Assembly (NCBI RefSeq): GCF_002205845.1
Contig: NZ_NISI01000007.1
Coordinates: 1-64,000 of the forward strand
Source of the DNA: Roseateles puraquae
GTDB lineage: Bacteria; Pseudomonadota; Gammaproteobacteria; Burkholderiales; Burkholderiaceae_C
Length of the DNA: 64,000 nucleotides
Direction of reading: 5' to 3'
The notes beneath the pieces were generated by a model. The model saw only the letters and a list, made by a program, of their open reading frames with translations. It was not told the origin of the DNA and ran no database searches. The position numbers and the translations under genes are program-made. How positions within the stretch are numbered: the stretch's first letter is position 1; every line of letters starts with the position of its first letter. Below are positions 45,859-54,125 of the stretch, one piece after another.

Positions 45859-48084
45859 CTGCAGACCGCCGAGCAGCGCGAGCGCCAGGCCATCGCACGG
45901 TTGGACGCCGAGCTCGGCCTGCTGCAGGCCGTGCCGCCGGACGCCGCGCTGGCGGCGCTGCTGGAGCGCGTCACCGACACCGAGCGCCTGCTCCAGTCCA
46001 CCGGAGAGCTCGGGCGCGACAGCAAGGCCGTTGCGGCGCGGCGCAGGGCCGTCGCAGCCGCAGGGAAGCCCGTGCAGCAGCAGCTCGCCGCGCTTCAGCG
46101 GGAAGAGGCCGAGCGGGTGGAGGCCAAGCGCCGGGCGTCACAGCAGGAGGCGCTGCGCCTGAAGGCCGCCATGGCCGAGGTGACCGCGCAGGACCCGGTC
46201 GACCTGACACGCCTGCGCGAGCTCGTGAAGGCCGAGAACGAGCGCGCCGGTGCGCTGGAGGCCGAACTCAAGCTCGCCGCCCAGCTGCAGCTGCCCATCG
46301 CGCCGCCGCCGGCCAAGGTGGCCTTCGCCGACAACACCAACCCGCAGGCCGCCGCCTGGACCGACACGATCTGCGCGAAGGCCTTTGCCAAGTACACGTG
46401 GTTCGAGTTCAAGGACCTGCGCAAGTCGGGCCAGCCGGTGGTTATCGACGGGCTCGCGGCGCAGACCGTCATCACCGACGACGTGATGTGGAAGCTCTAC
46501 CAGTACCGGCGCAGCGTCATCGACCAACTCATCGTGACGCTGCAGGCCGAGTTCAAGAACCAGCTGATGTTCAAGAGCAGCGGCAGCGAGGACATCGAGT
46601 CCGACCTGGACATCACGGTGGCCTCGGTCACGCCGGGGGATGACGTGAAGGCCATGACCCGCTTCAACGCCGAGATCAAGCGCCGCTTCGGTCGCCCGCC
46701 GGGCCGGGTCTTCGACACCAATCTGTATGCGCGCGACTACCGCGCCATCGAAGACAACATGTCACCCCGCCGCGGGTCAGCACCGCAGGATCACGACATC
46801 GACCAGCCCACCGACGAGATGGCCAAGATGAGCGGCATCGACCAGGACGTGGCCACGCTGATGAAGCAGCGCCGCTTCCTGGACGAACCCACCTTCACCG
46901 CCATGTGGCAGGACCTGCTCAAGGGCATCCGCGACCCGCAGGACCGCAAGCGCATCCAGCAGCGGTTCGAGGAGGCCGAGGCGGCTTACCTGCTCACCGC
47001 GCAGGAGAAGGTCGAGCGAATTCGCACCAAGGTCGAGGCGCGCCGGCTGGCGGTGCTGGCCCGGGCCAAGCAGGGCGGCGCCAAGATCAGCCCGCAAGAG
47101 ACGGCGGCCTTCAAGACCTACGACCAGCTTAAGAAGCGCTATGAGCTCGCCCGCGAGGCGCATGACCTCAAGGCGGTGCAGCAGCTGCTGCCCGACCTGC
47201 TGGACCTGCTGGAGACGCAGTTCCCCGACGAGGTGATGGACGCCACCGACGACCAGTACGCCGAGCGCATGGCCGCGCTGCGAGCCGACCAGGCACGCCT
47301 GGCCGCTCTGGTGAAGCAGCATCCCGAGGAGGGCCCGGGCTGTGCCAAGGCGCACCCGGACCAGACCCATGCGCAGTGGCTGGACGGGCTGAACGCGCTC
47401 AAGGCGCGCATCAAGCAGGCGCAGTTCACGCACATCATGTTCGCCAACGAGGCCTACATGAGCGAAGGCGCCATCACTCACATCGTCGCGGGGGCCCAGG
47501 CCGCTTCGCCCAAGAAGAAGCAGGCCGTGCTCGACAACATCCAGCCGGCCGAATTGCTGCAGTCCACCAACGAGCAGCTGGCCGACTTCTTCAAGGACAT
47601 GAAGCACATGGCCCACGCCGAGCACGAGGCCTCGGGCGCGACCGCCAAGCGCCGCGCCACGGGTGAGGCCTTCGTGCACGCGTCCAAGTACCTGTCGCGC
47701 ATGCTGGACGGCGCGGCCATGCTGCAGGAGAAGTACGCCGCTGACCCGGTCGTGAAGCCGCTGCTGGAGGGGCAGCCCTACACGCTGTGCCAGCGTGCGG
47801 GCGTGGCGGGGCCACGCGCGCTGCAGGAGCAGGTGGACAAGCAGCTCGTCAAGCTGCGCAAGAGCGCCACCATCCCGGGTGACGCCAAGGCCGAGCTGGC
47901 CGTGGCCGAGGTCCAGCAGATGTTCCAGGTGAGCAGCGTGGCGGAGTTGCGCACGCTCATCATGGGCTTCAGCCGCGAGTTCAATGAGCGGGTGCGCCAG
48001 CTGCCCAGCTTCCGCGCGGCCCAGCAGGTCGACCGCGAGACCGAGCGGGCCTACTTCCGGCCGACGACGGCCAAGCCCGCCTGA
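45580..48084 (+). CDS. Nucleotidyltransferase-like effector candidate with shared N-terminal module
   Basis: 834 residues from ATG 45580 (MPASHVREVLEAIARSPAGL); an in-frame start at 45499 lies inside the previous gene and would break the alignment of the shared module. Residues 1-93 match the metallopeptidase at 42701. A coiled-coil segment (~95-240) follows. Around 330-346 lies FKSSGSEDIESDLDITVAS: the pair Gly335-Ser336 then Asp342-x-Asp344 fits the polymerase-beta nucleotidyltransferase signature, with a shorter than usual gap. A long helical C-terminal half (~400-834) has no recognised motif. Likely to transfer a nucleotide to RNA, protein or a small molecule, if active. Confidence 0.7.
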   Translation: MPASHVREVLEAIARSPAGLTEERDAVALLDVHLAAVEDADAGHGLERLVQVRDAARQALDRTFKVRTTSVVARSHADGLVTALGPLEHLIDQLQTAEQRERQAIARLDAELGLLQAVPPDAALAALLERVTDTERLLQSTGELGRDSKAVAARRRAVAAAGKPVQQQLAALQREEAERVEAKRRASQQEALRLKAAMAEVTAQDPVDLTRLRELVKAENERAGALEAELKLAAQLQLPIAPPPAKVAFADNTNPQAAAWTDTICAKAFAKYTWFEFKDLRKSGQPVVIDGLAAQTVITDDVMWKLYQYRRSVIDQLIVTLQAEFKNQLMFKSSGSEDIESDLDITVASVTPGDDVKAMTRFNAEIKRRFGRPPGRVFDTNLYARDYRAIEDNMSPRRGSAPQDHDIDQPTDEMAKMSGIDQDVATLMKQRRFLDEPTFTAMWQDLLKGIRDPQDRKRIQQRFEEAEAAYLLTAQEKVERIRTKVEARRLAVLARAKQGGAKISPQETAAFKTYDQLKKRYELAREAHDLKAVQQLLPDLLDLLETQFPDEVMDATDDQYAERMAALRADQARLAALVKQHPEEGPGCAKAHPDQTHAQWLDGLNALKARIKQAQFTHIMFANEAYMSEGAITHIVAGAQAASPKKKQAVLDNIQPAELLQSTNEQLADFFKDMKHMAHAEHEASGATAKRRATGEAFVHASKYLSRMLDGAAMLQEKYAADPVVKPLLEGQPYTLCQRAGVAGPRALQEQVDKQLVKLRKSATIPGDAKAELAVAEVQQMFQVSSVAELRTLIMGFSREFNERVRQLPSFRAAQQVDRETERAYFRPTTAKPA

Positions 48085-48124
48085 TCCGGCCCGGCGCCCG
48101 GCTTGGCACCTGACGCCGGCCGGA
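48085..48124 (+). terminator. GC-rich hairpin between convergent operons
   Basis: TCCGGCCCGGCG (48085-48096) pairs with CGCCGGCCGGA (48114-48124) with one bulged C. It fills the 52-base gap between the effector-like gene and the convergent TssB-TssC gene. No T-tract on either side, so termination may need Rho. Confidence 0.45.
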
Positions 48125-48136
48125 CGCTGCCAGCGC

Positions 48137-49960
48137 TCAGCCGAGCGACTTCAGCAGCGCTTCCAGCTCCGCATCCACATCGTCGTCCGCGGGCGCAGCC
48201 GCCGGGGTGCTTGCAGGCGCCGGCTCGTCGTTCAGGCTTGCCAGCAGCGCGTCGAGATCATCCACAGCGCCATCGGGGGCAGCGTCAGCGGCAGCGGTCG
48301 TGTCGGGCGCTGCACCGTCGCCGTCAAGGTTGGCGAGCAGGGCGTCCAGGTCGACATCGTCGTCGGTGGCCGCAACGGCAGGTGAAGGGGTTGCCGCCAG
48401 CGGCCCGTTCGAGGTGCTGCGCGCTGTGCGCGGGGGGGCGTCGCTGCGGTCGGGCAGCCGGCTGCGCACCGCCACCGCCATTTCCACGCCCGTGCGTGCG
48501 CCGGGACGCGCGGCGGCGGCAGCGGGGGGCGTGAACGTGCCGGCCACGGTGTCCGGCCCGGTCAGCTGCACCAGCGGCTCGCCCTTGTGCGCCATCAGCG
48601 CCTTCACGCCGTAACGCGCAAGTTCGGTGGCAGCTGCGGTGGTGATGAAGCGCTCGGTGCAGGGCAGGGCGGTGCTGTCGCCGTCAGCGTCCACGAAGTG
48701 GTGAAAGGGCAGGTCGCCGACGTTGGGGGCGCCGCCCTGGCCGGCCAGCACCGTCAGGGCCAGCAGCGCGGGGTGGCCCCAGAGCATGCCGGACAGGCCG
48801 TCGGCGGCGGTGAATTCCTCGAAGGCGAACGACGAGATCGGGTCGCTCTTCTTGCCGTAGGGATGGCGCAGCAGGAAGCGCGGCCCGAGCAGCGCCAGGC
48901 GGCGGGCCTCAGGCAGGCCGCGCAGCGCCGCGAAGGCGTCCACGACGAGCGGATGCGGCGGCTGGCGCGGCTGGCTGAGCGCGTCCACGGCCATGGCGGT
49001 GAAGAAGGTGGCGCCGGCTGCATCGGCCAGCTTGGCCATGCGGCCGAGCAGCTCGGTGTGCGGCGGCGTGGGCTCGAACTGGTAGAGGCCGGCGATGTAG
49101 GTGTAGCCGCCGTCCTTGGTTTCGGCGGGCCGGCTCACGAGCAGCTGGTGCAGGCCGGTGTCGCTCAGGTCGTCGCTCGCGCTCAGGTCGGCGGCCAACT
49201 CCTCGGCGCTGATGTCGATGAGATGGACCTGCAGCATCGGTCCGGTCTCCAGCCGGCGCAGCAGGAAGTCCACGCCGCGCCACAGCGACTCGGTGGCCTG
49301 GAAGTCGGCCTGGTGCAGCACGGCGCGCATGGCGTCGGCGATGGCCGCGTCCAGCGTGGCCAGCAGCCCGGCCTTCTCGGGCTTGGCGGCGGGCACGATG
49401 AAGGGGCCGATGATGTTGCGCAGCAGGGTGTCGATGCGCTCCCCGCTGTCGGGCGCACTGGCGCGACCGGTGAGCCGTGCGAAGTCGCTGAGCCGGGCGC
49501 CGGCCGACGGCGCCGCGCCGCGGGCCCGCACGCCGCGCCCGGCCCTTGAAGCCTTCAGCGTGGCGCCGCCCATCTTGGCGACCTCGGCGGCGGCCTTGTC
49601 GAACGTGGCGGGGTTGTTCAGGCGCTTGCGCAGCTCGCTGAGCTGCCTGAACAGCGCCAGCTCGCGGAACAGCGTGTCGGGGTGGAAGGACTCCAGGTCG
49701 GCCAGCGCGATCTCCACTGGCGCGCCGTCCGCCCCGACCGGCAGGCTGAGCGTGATGGCCTGCTGGCCCAAGGCATCGTCCAGCGAGTCGAACTCCACGG
49801 CCCGCGGCTTGCGCCGTGCCAGGGCGGCGCCCGTGTCGAGCCGCCCGTTGGCCGCGCCGCCGCCGAAGTCGCCGAGCAAGGCGATACGCAGCGGGCGCTT
49901 GGCCGCCCAGGCGGGCGGCGAGGTGTCGAGGTGGCCGTAGTCGGGGGTCCAGTCGCTCAT
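48137..49960 (-). CDS. T6SS contractile sheath protein, TssB-TssC fusion with acidic repeat tail
   Basis: 607 residues. Residues ~20-135 resemble TssB/VipA (RIALLGDFGGG; ESFHPDTLFRELALFRQL). Residues ~180-500 resemble TssC/VipB, with the hallmark ATESLWRGVDFLLRRLETGP and LIDISAEEL, and a TssC-like end ERFITTAAATELARYGVKAL. Canonical systems encode these as two proteins. The last ~100 residues are a Pro/Ala linker and three acidic repeats (DVDLDALLANLD, VDDLDALLASLN, DVDAELEALLKSLG). Last gene of the tssK-tssL-tssM-tagF operon, 9 bases after tagF. No separate tssB or tssC is in the window. It could be a sheath variant or accessory. Confidence 0.8.
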   Translation of the reverse strand: MSDWTPDYGHLDTSPPAWAAKRPLRIALLGDFGGGAANGRLDTGAALARRKPRAVEFDSLDDALGQQAITLSLPVGADGAPVEIALADLESFHPDTLFRELALFRQLSELRKRLNNPATFDKAAAEVAKMGGATLKASRAGRGVRARGAAPSAGARLSDFARLTGRASAPDSGERIDTLLRNIIGPFIVPAAKPEKAGLLATLDAAIADAMRAVLHQADFQATESLWRGVDFLLRRLETGPMLQVHLIDISAEELAADLSASDDLSDTGLHQLLVSRPAETKDGGYTYIAGLYQFEPTPPHTELLGRMAKLADAAGATFFTAMAVDALSQPRQPPHPLVVDAFAALRGLPEARRLALLGPRFLLRHPYGKKSDPISSFAFEEFTAADGLSGMLWGHPALLALTVLAGQGGAPNVGDLPFHHFVDADGDSTALPCTERFITTAAATELARYGVKALMAHKGEPLVQLTGPDTVAGTFTPPAAAAARPGARTGVEMAVAVRSRLPDRSDAPPRTARSTSNGPLAATPSPAVAATDDDVDLDALLANLDGDGAAPDTTAAADAAPDGAVDDLDALLASLNDEPAPASTPAAAPADDDVDAELEALLKSLG

Positions 49961-49969
49961 GGTCGGAAC

Positions 49970-50581
49970 TCAGCGGGGGTGAAAGAGGGCGGCGAAGGCC
50001 GCGCCGGTGGGCAGGGCGGCATGCACCTGGGGCTGGCCGCCGTCGTGCAGCCACAGGCTGCAGCCTTGCAGGCCGTCCCAGGCGGCCTGGCTCAGCAGCG
50101 CGGTCAGGGCCTGCGGCACGGTGCTGTCGGCCGCGAGGAACACGGGCAGCGGGGTGGCGGCCAGCGCGGCGTCCAGGGCCTCGGCGGTCCAGTCGTCCTG
50201 CAGGGCCTGCACGGCGATGTCTTCGAGCTGCCCGGCCCAGTGCCACAGGGCCGCGACCTGGGCGCCGTCGCTCGGGCGCGGCAGCGGCTCGCTCACGACC
50301 ACCAGCGGGAAGTAGCGCCCCACGCGGTCGACCGAGGGCACCAGCACGCCCACGCGCAGCCCGTCGCCCGCGCCGGCGGGCAGCGCGCCCGGCAGCAGCG
50401 CGAAGCGCCAGGCGGGGCTGGCGAGGTAGTTGTCCAGCCAGGCTTCGGGGGCGGCCTCGCGCAATTGGTGCAGGCCGCTGGCGAGCCAGTGGTCCCAGGG
50501 CTCGATCCACTCGGGTGGCAGCCGCCTGGACGCGAAGTCGCCCAGCGCCGGCAGCTTGCCGTACCAGCCGGGCACGCTCAC
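49970..50581 (-). CDS. tagF: T6SS-associated protein TagF
   Basis: 203 residues from GTG 50581, overlapping the tssM stop (GTGA). The start VSVPGWYGKLPALGDFASRR carries the TagF/DUF2094 signature GKLPxxGDF. In Pseudomonas TagF represses T6SS after translation, acting with the FHA protein in the threonine-phosphorylation pathway. FHA and PP2C genes are also in this window. Confidence 0.92.
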   Translation of the reverse strand: MSVPGWYGKLPALGDFASRRLPPEWIEPWDHWLASGLHQLREAAPEAWLDNYLASPAWRFALLPGALPAGAGDGLRVGVLVPSVDRVGRYFPLVVVSEPLPRPSDGAQVAALWHWAGQLEDIAVQALQDDWTAEALDAALAATPLPVFLAADSTVPQALTALLSQAAWDGLQGCSLWLHDGGQPQVHAALPTGAAFAALFHPR

Positions 50582-53500
50582 AGCGCCCCCGGGCAGCGGA
50601 ACTGCTGCAGCTCGCGCAGCCGGAACGGGTTGAACACGCTGCTGGCCGTGACCTCCAGCCGGGCGCGATGGCCGTCCAGGTTCATGACCACGATGAAGCG
50701 CTCGGGCTGTTGCGGCGAGCCCTGCACCTCGAAGCGGTCGAACAGGCGGAACAGCGCCCAGGGCCCGTCGAAGGTGATCGGCGTGCCGCCCGGTTGACCC
50801 GTCAGCTTGATCTGCGACGACAGCCGTGCGCCCGGCCACTGCAGGCTCACCGGCGCGGTGTTGCCAGCAGTGAAGCGGCTGACCTGGCCGTCGATGTCCA
50901 GCGTCAGCTCCTTCAGGCCGTCGCTCAGCTCCAGGGCCCGCACATCCACACGGAAGGCCGGCGTCTTGCCGCCATTGCGGAAGAACACCTCGCGCACACG
51001 GGCGGCACGCTGGAAGTCGGCCAGTGCCGCCGGCGACACCGGCCGGCTGCCATCGCCCGTGGGCCGGAAGCTCCAGGGGTTGGTGCCCACGTCCACCAGG
51101 GCATTGAGCTTGCGGGTGAAGAAGTCGTCCATCATGCCGCCGGGCGCGAAGAACTGGCCGAAGTCCTCCGGCAGCACGTCGACCTTGGCGCCCTGGGCCA
51201 CCGGGTAGCGGCCGGCGATCGCACGGGCGCAGAACTCGGCCACGGGCTGCAACTCGCCGGTGAGGCTTTGGCGCTCCACGAGCCGGCTCTGGTTGTCGGC
51301 CGCATCGGCCAGGGTTTCGAGGGCCGCGCGCAGTGGCTCGGGCTGCTGGCCGGCGGCGGCCTTGAGCTTGGCGCCCCCGCCACCGGCCGGCGGCGGTGAC
51401 TTGCTCTTGAGGGCCTCCTGCACCGCGCTGAGCTGCACATAGACCTCGTTGAACATCTTCATCACGTCGTCCAGCGGGGGCGGCGTGCCCGTGACGAGAC
51501 GGCGCAGCGGTGCGAAGTGGTCGTCGACGATCTTCTCCAGCGGCCCGTCTCGCGAGATCGAGGCCGGCGCCTTGGCCTGGTTGCCCGCCAGCCGCGCGAG
51601 CTCGCCGCCCTTGGCGAAGACGGCGTCGTCGGCGCGCTTGTTGAGCTCCTTGTTGATCGTGTTGCCACCGTCCACGGGGTCGATCAGCGTGGTCTCCTTC
51701 GACGCGGCGCGCAGGAAGGCCGCCAGCGGCGAGTCCACCGCCGACAGCAGGCGCGACACCGCGATGCCGCGGTCCAGCCCGCCCAGCTTCACGAGGCGCA
51801 CATCGGCCAGATAAGCGTCCCAGACCTTGACGTACTCCTCCAGGTAGAGCCGGCGCACCCGCTCCACCAGGGTCTTGTCGGCCGCCTGGCGCTTGGCGAT
51901 CGCCGGGTTGGTGCCCAGCACCCAGGCTTCTTCTTCGGCGAGCTGCCTGGCGGTCTTGTCGACGGAGGTCTGGAAGGCCTTCTTGTAGCCGTCCTTGGTG
52001 AACATGCCCGGGATGCCCTGGGTCAGCGGCTGGCCGCTGGCGCGCTCGAACACATTGGGGCTTTGCGGGCCGGCGGCCGCCGCCACGGTGAAGGGCGGCA
52101 GGTCGCCGTCGATCTGCGCGCGGCGCAGGCGGCTGAAGATGCGGTACTCCAGCGGGTAGGCGCCCAGCATCTCGCGCACGCTGGCCACCAGGGTCTTGTC
52201 CATCGGCTGGGCCAGCTCGAAGCCACCGCGCGACAGCAGCGCATCCAGGTGGTTCTTCAGCAGCGCGACTTTCTCGGGGCCGAGGCTGCCTTCGAGGTTG
52301 GCATCCCAGTCCAGGCCCACCCAGGCCTGCAGGCCGGGCTTGTCCAGATGCTCGGGGTTGTAGAGCATCAGGTAGGCCTTGAGCGATTCGTACGCGAACT
52401 CCAGGTTGTCGCGGTTGGCGGTGCGCAGCCGTTCCTCCAGCCGGGCGGCCACGCGCGGCGCCAGCGCCCGCTGCAGCACCCGGTGGTAGGAGACCTGGGC
52501 GCCCGCGTCGAGCTTGTCGCCCTGGAAGAGCCCGAAGCCCAGCGACAGCGGCGGGTGGTCCAGCGCAAAGCCCGGCGGCTGGGCGGCATCGCGCAGCGCG
52601 GCGAGCGCCTCGGGCAGGGCCGAGGGGTCGCTGCCGCTGGTGGGCGGCAGGGCGGCGACAGTGTCCTTGAGCGCGGGCAGCTTGGCCTCGATGTCGGCGA
52701 TGTAGCGCTGATTGCCGAGGTAGCTGAAGCCCCAGCCGATCAGCAGCGTCAGGGTTGCGAGGCTCAGCGCCGCGAGGCCCGCCAGGCGCAGCCGTGCGCT
52801 GCGGCGCTCGACCTCGGCGTTCTGGCCCACGAGGTACTGCTCGACGAACACCACCCGGCGCAGCAGGTGGTTCAGGAAGTAGCTGCGGCCCTTGGCCGCG
52901 GCCGGTGGCGTGAGGCGGCGCTCCACGCCGAAGGTGCGGGCCAGCGCGCCGAGCACGCGGTCGATGGGCGTGCCTTCCTGGGTGCCGCTGGTGAAGTAGA
53001 CGCCGCGCAGGCGCGGCGCTTCGTCCAGCGTGCCGCCGCTGCCGAACACCGTCTCCAGGTAGCTGCCCAGCAGGCCGCGCAGGCCCCCGAACTGCTGCGG
53101 GAAGGCGAACACCACCGCGCGCTTGAGCGGGTCGCTCTCGGCCTCCATGCGCTCGATCAGGCGTTCGCGCAGGCGCTTCTCCAGGGAGGCGAACTCGCTG
53201 CCGAAGTTGGTCATGACCTCCTCGCCCGGCTGCGTGGACAGCGGGAAGGTGAAGCCCAGCACCTGGTCGCGCTCCTCCTTGCCCAGCGAGCCGAAGGTCT
53301 CGTTGAAGCCGGCCAGCAGGTCGCATTTCGTGACCAGCACATACACGGGCACCTTCACGCCCAGGCGCTGCTGCAGCTCCTGCATGCGACCGCGCAGCCG
53401 GGCGGCCTGCTCCTTGCGCTGGTCAGGCGGCAGGGCCAGCAGGTCTTGCACGCTGACGGTCAGCAGCACGCCGTTGATCGGGCGGCGCGGGCGGGCGCGG

Positions 53501-54123
53501 CGCAAGAGCCCGAGGAAGGTGTCCCAGGCGGCGGCGTCGGTGTCCTTGTCGGAGTCCTGCGTGGCGTAGCGGCCCGCGGTGTCGATGAGCACCGCCTCGT
53601 CGCTGAACCACCACTCACAGTTGCGCGTGCCGCCCACGCCGCGCACGCTGGCCTGGCCGAGCTTCTCGGTGAGCGGGAAATTGATGCCGGCGTTCAGCAG
53701 CGCCGTCGTCTTGCCCGCGCCCGGCGCGCCGATGAAGACATACCAGGGCAGCTCATACAGCGAGCTGCCGCTGCCCAGCAGGCCCTTCTTGGCACCGGGG
53801 GCCTTCTTCAGCAGCGCAATCGCCTGGCTGAAGCGCTCCTGCAGCACGGCTTCTTCTTGTGCGGCGGCTGACGGGCCGGTGGCCATGCCCTTGACCAGCG
53901 CGGCATTCAGGCGCCGCCGGCGCAGCAGGGCCCACACCAGCCGCAGCAGCCCGAGGGCCCACACCACGGCCAGCGCGAGGCCCCGCGCCAGCGCCGTGTC
54001 CAGCGGCCGGTGCTCACCGAAGGCGATCAGCGGCCCGACCCACCACACCAGGGCCGAGACGACGAGCAGGAAGAACACACCCAGGGTGATCGGGTGCAGG
54101 AGGAGGGAGAGCAAGCGTTTCAT
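50578..54123 (-). CDS. tssM: T6SS membrane complex protein TssM (IcmF)
   Basis: 1181 residues from ATG 54123. Two membrane segments near the N-terminus (ITLGVFFLLVVSALVWWVGP and a second at ~45-65), a cytoplasmic GTPase-like domain with an intact Walker A GAPGAGKTT (~131-140), a third membrane segment at ~445-465 (LAALSLATLTLLIGWGFSYL) and a large periplasmic part with the IcmF-related and DUF1215-type regions. It bridges inner and outer membranes with TssL and TssJ. Starts two bases after tssL. Confidence 0.95.
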   Translation of the reverse strand: MKRLLSLLLHPITLGVFFLLVVSALVWWVGPLIAFGEHRPLDTALARGLALAVVWALGLLRLVWALLRRRRLNAALVKGMATGPSAAAQEEAVLQERFSQAIALLKKAPGAKKGLLGSGSSLYELPWYVFIGAPGAGKTTALLNAGINFPLTEKLGQASVRGVGGTRNCEWWFSDEAVLIDTAGRYATQDSDKDTDAAAWDTFLGLLRRARPRRPINGVLLTVSVQDLLALPPDQRKEQAARLRGRMQELQQRLGVKVPVYVLVTKCDLLAGFNETFGSLGKEERDQVLGFTFPLSTQPGEEVMTNFGSEFASLEKRLRERLIERMEAESDPLKRAVVFAFPQQFGGLRGLLGSYLETVFGSGGTLDEAPRLRGVYFTSGTQEGTPIDRVLGALARTFGVERRLTPPAAAKGRSYFLNHLLRRVVFVEQYLVGQNAEVERRSARLRLAGLAALSLATLTLLIGWGFSYLGNQRYIADIEAKLPALKDTVAALPPTSGSDPSALPEALAALRDAAQPPGFALDHPPLSLGFGLFQGDKLDAGAQVSYHRVLQRALAPRVAARLEERLRTANRDNLEFAYESLKAYLMLYNPEHLDKPGLQAWVGLDWDANLEGSLGPEKVALLKNHLDALLSRGGFELAQPMDKTLVASVREMLGAYPLEYRIFSRLRRAQIDGDLPPFTVAAAAGPQSPNVFERASGQPLTQGIPGMFTKDGYKKAFQTSVDKTARQLAEEEAWVLGTNPAIAKRQAADKTLVERVRRLYLEEYVKVWDAYLADVRLVKLGGLDRGIAVSRLLSAVDSPLAAFLRAASKETTLIDPVDGGNTINKELNKRADDAVFAKGGELARLAGNQAKAPASISRDGPLEKIVDDHFAPLRRLVTGTPPPLDDVMKMFNEVYVQLSAVQEALKSKSPPPAGGGGAKLKAAAGQQPEPLRAALETLADAADNQSRLVERQSLTGELQPVAEFCARAIAGRYPVAQGAKVDVLPEDFGQFFAPGGMMDDFFTRKLNALVDVGTNPWSFRPTGDGSRPVSPAALADFQRAARVREVFFRNGGKTPAFRVDVRALELSDGLKELTLDIDGQVSRFTAGNTAPVSLQWPGARLSSQIKLTGQPGGTPITFDGPWALFRLFDRFEVQGSPQQPERFIVVMNLDGHRARLEVTASSVFNPFRLRELQQFRCPGAL

Positions 54124-54125
54124 GA

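Noticed and set aside
49970..53326. Reading TagF as the end of a 1118-residue minus-strand protein
   Set aside because: The upstream part is an out-of-frame shadow of tssM; the TagF domain begins exactly at GTG 50581 overlapping the tssM stop.
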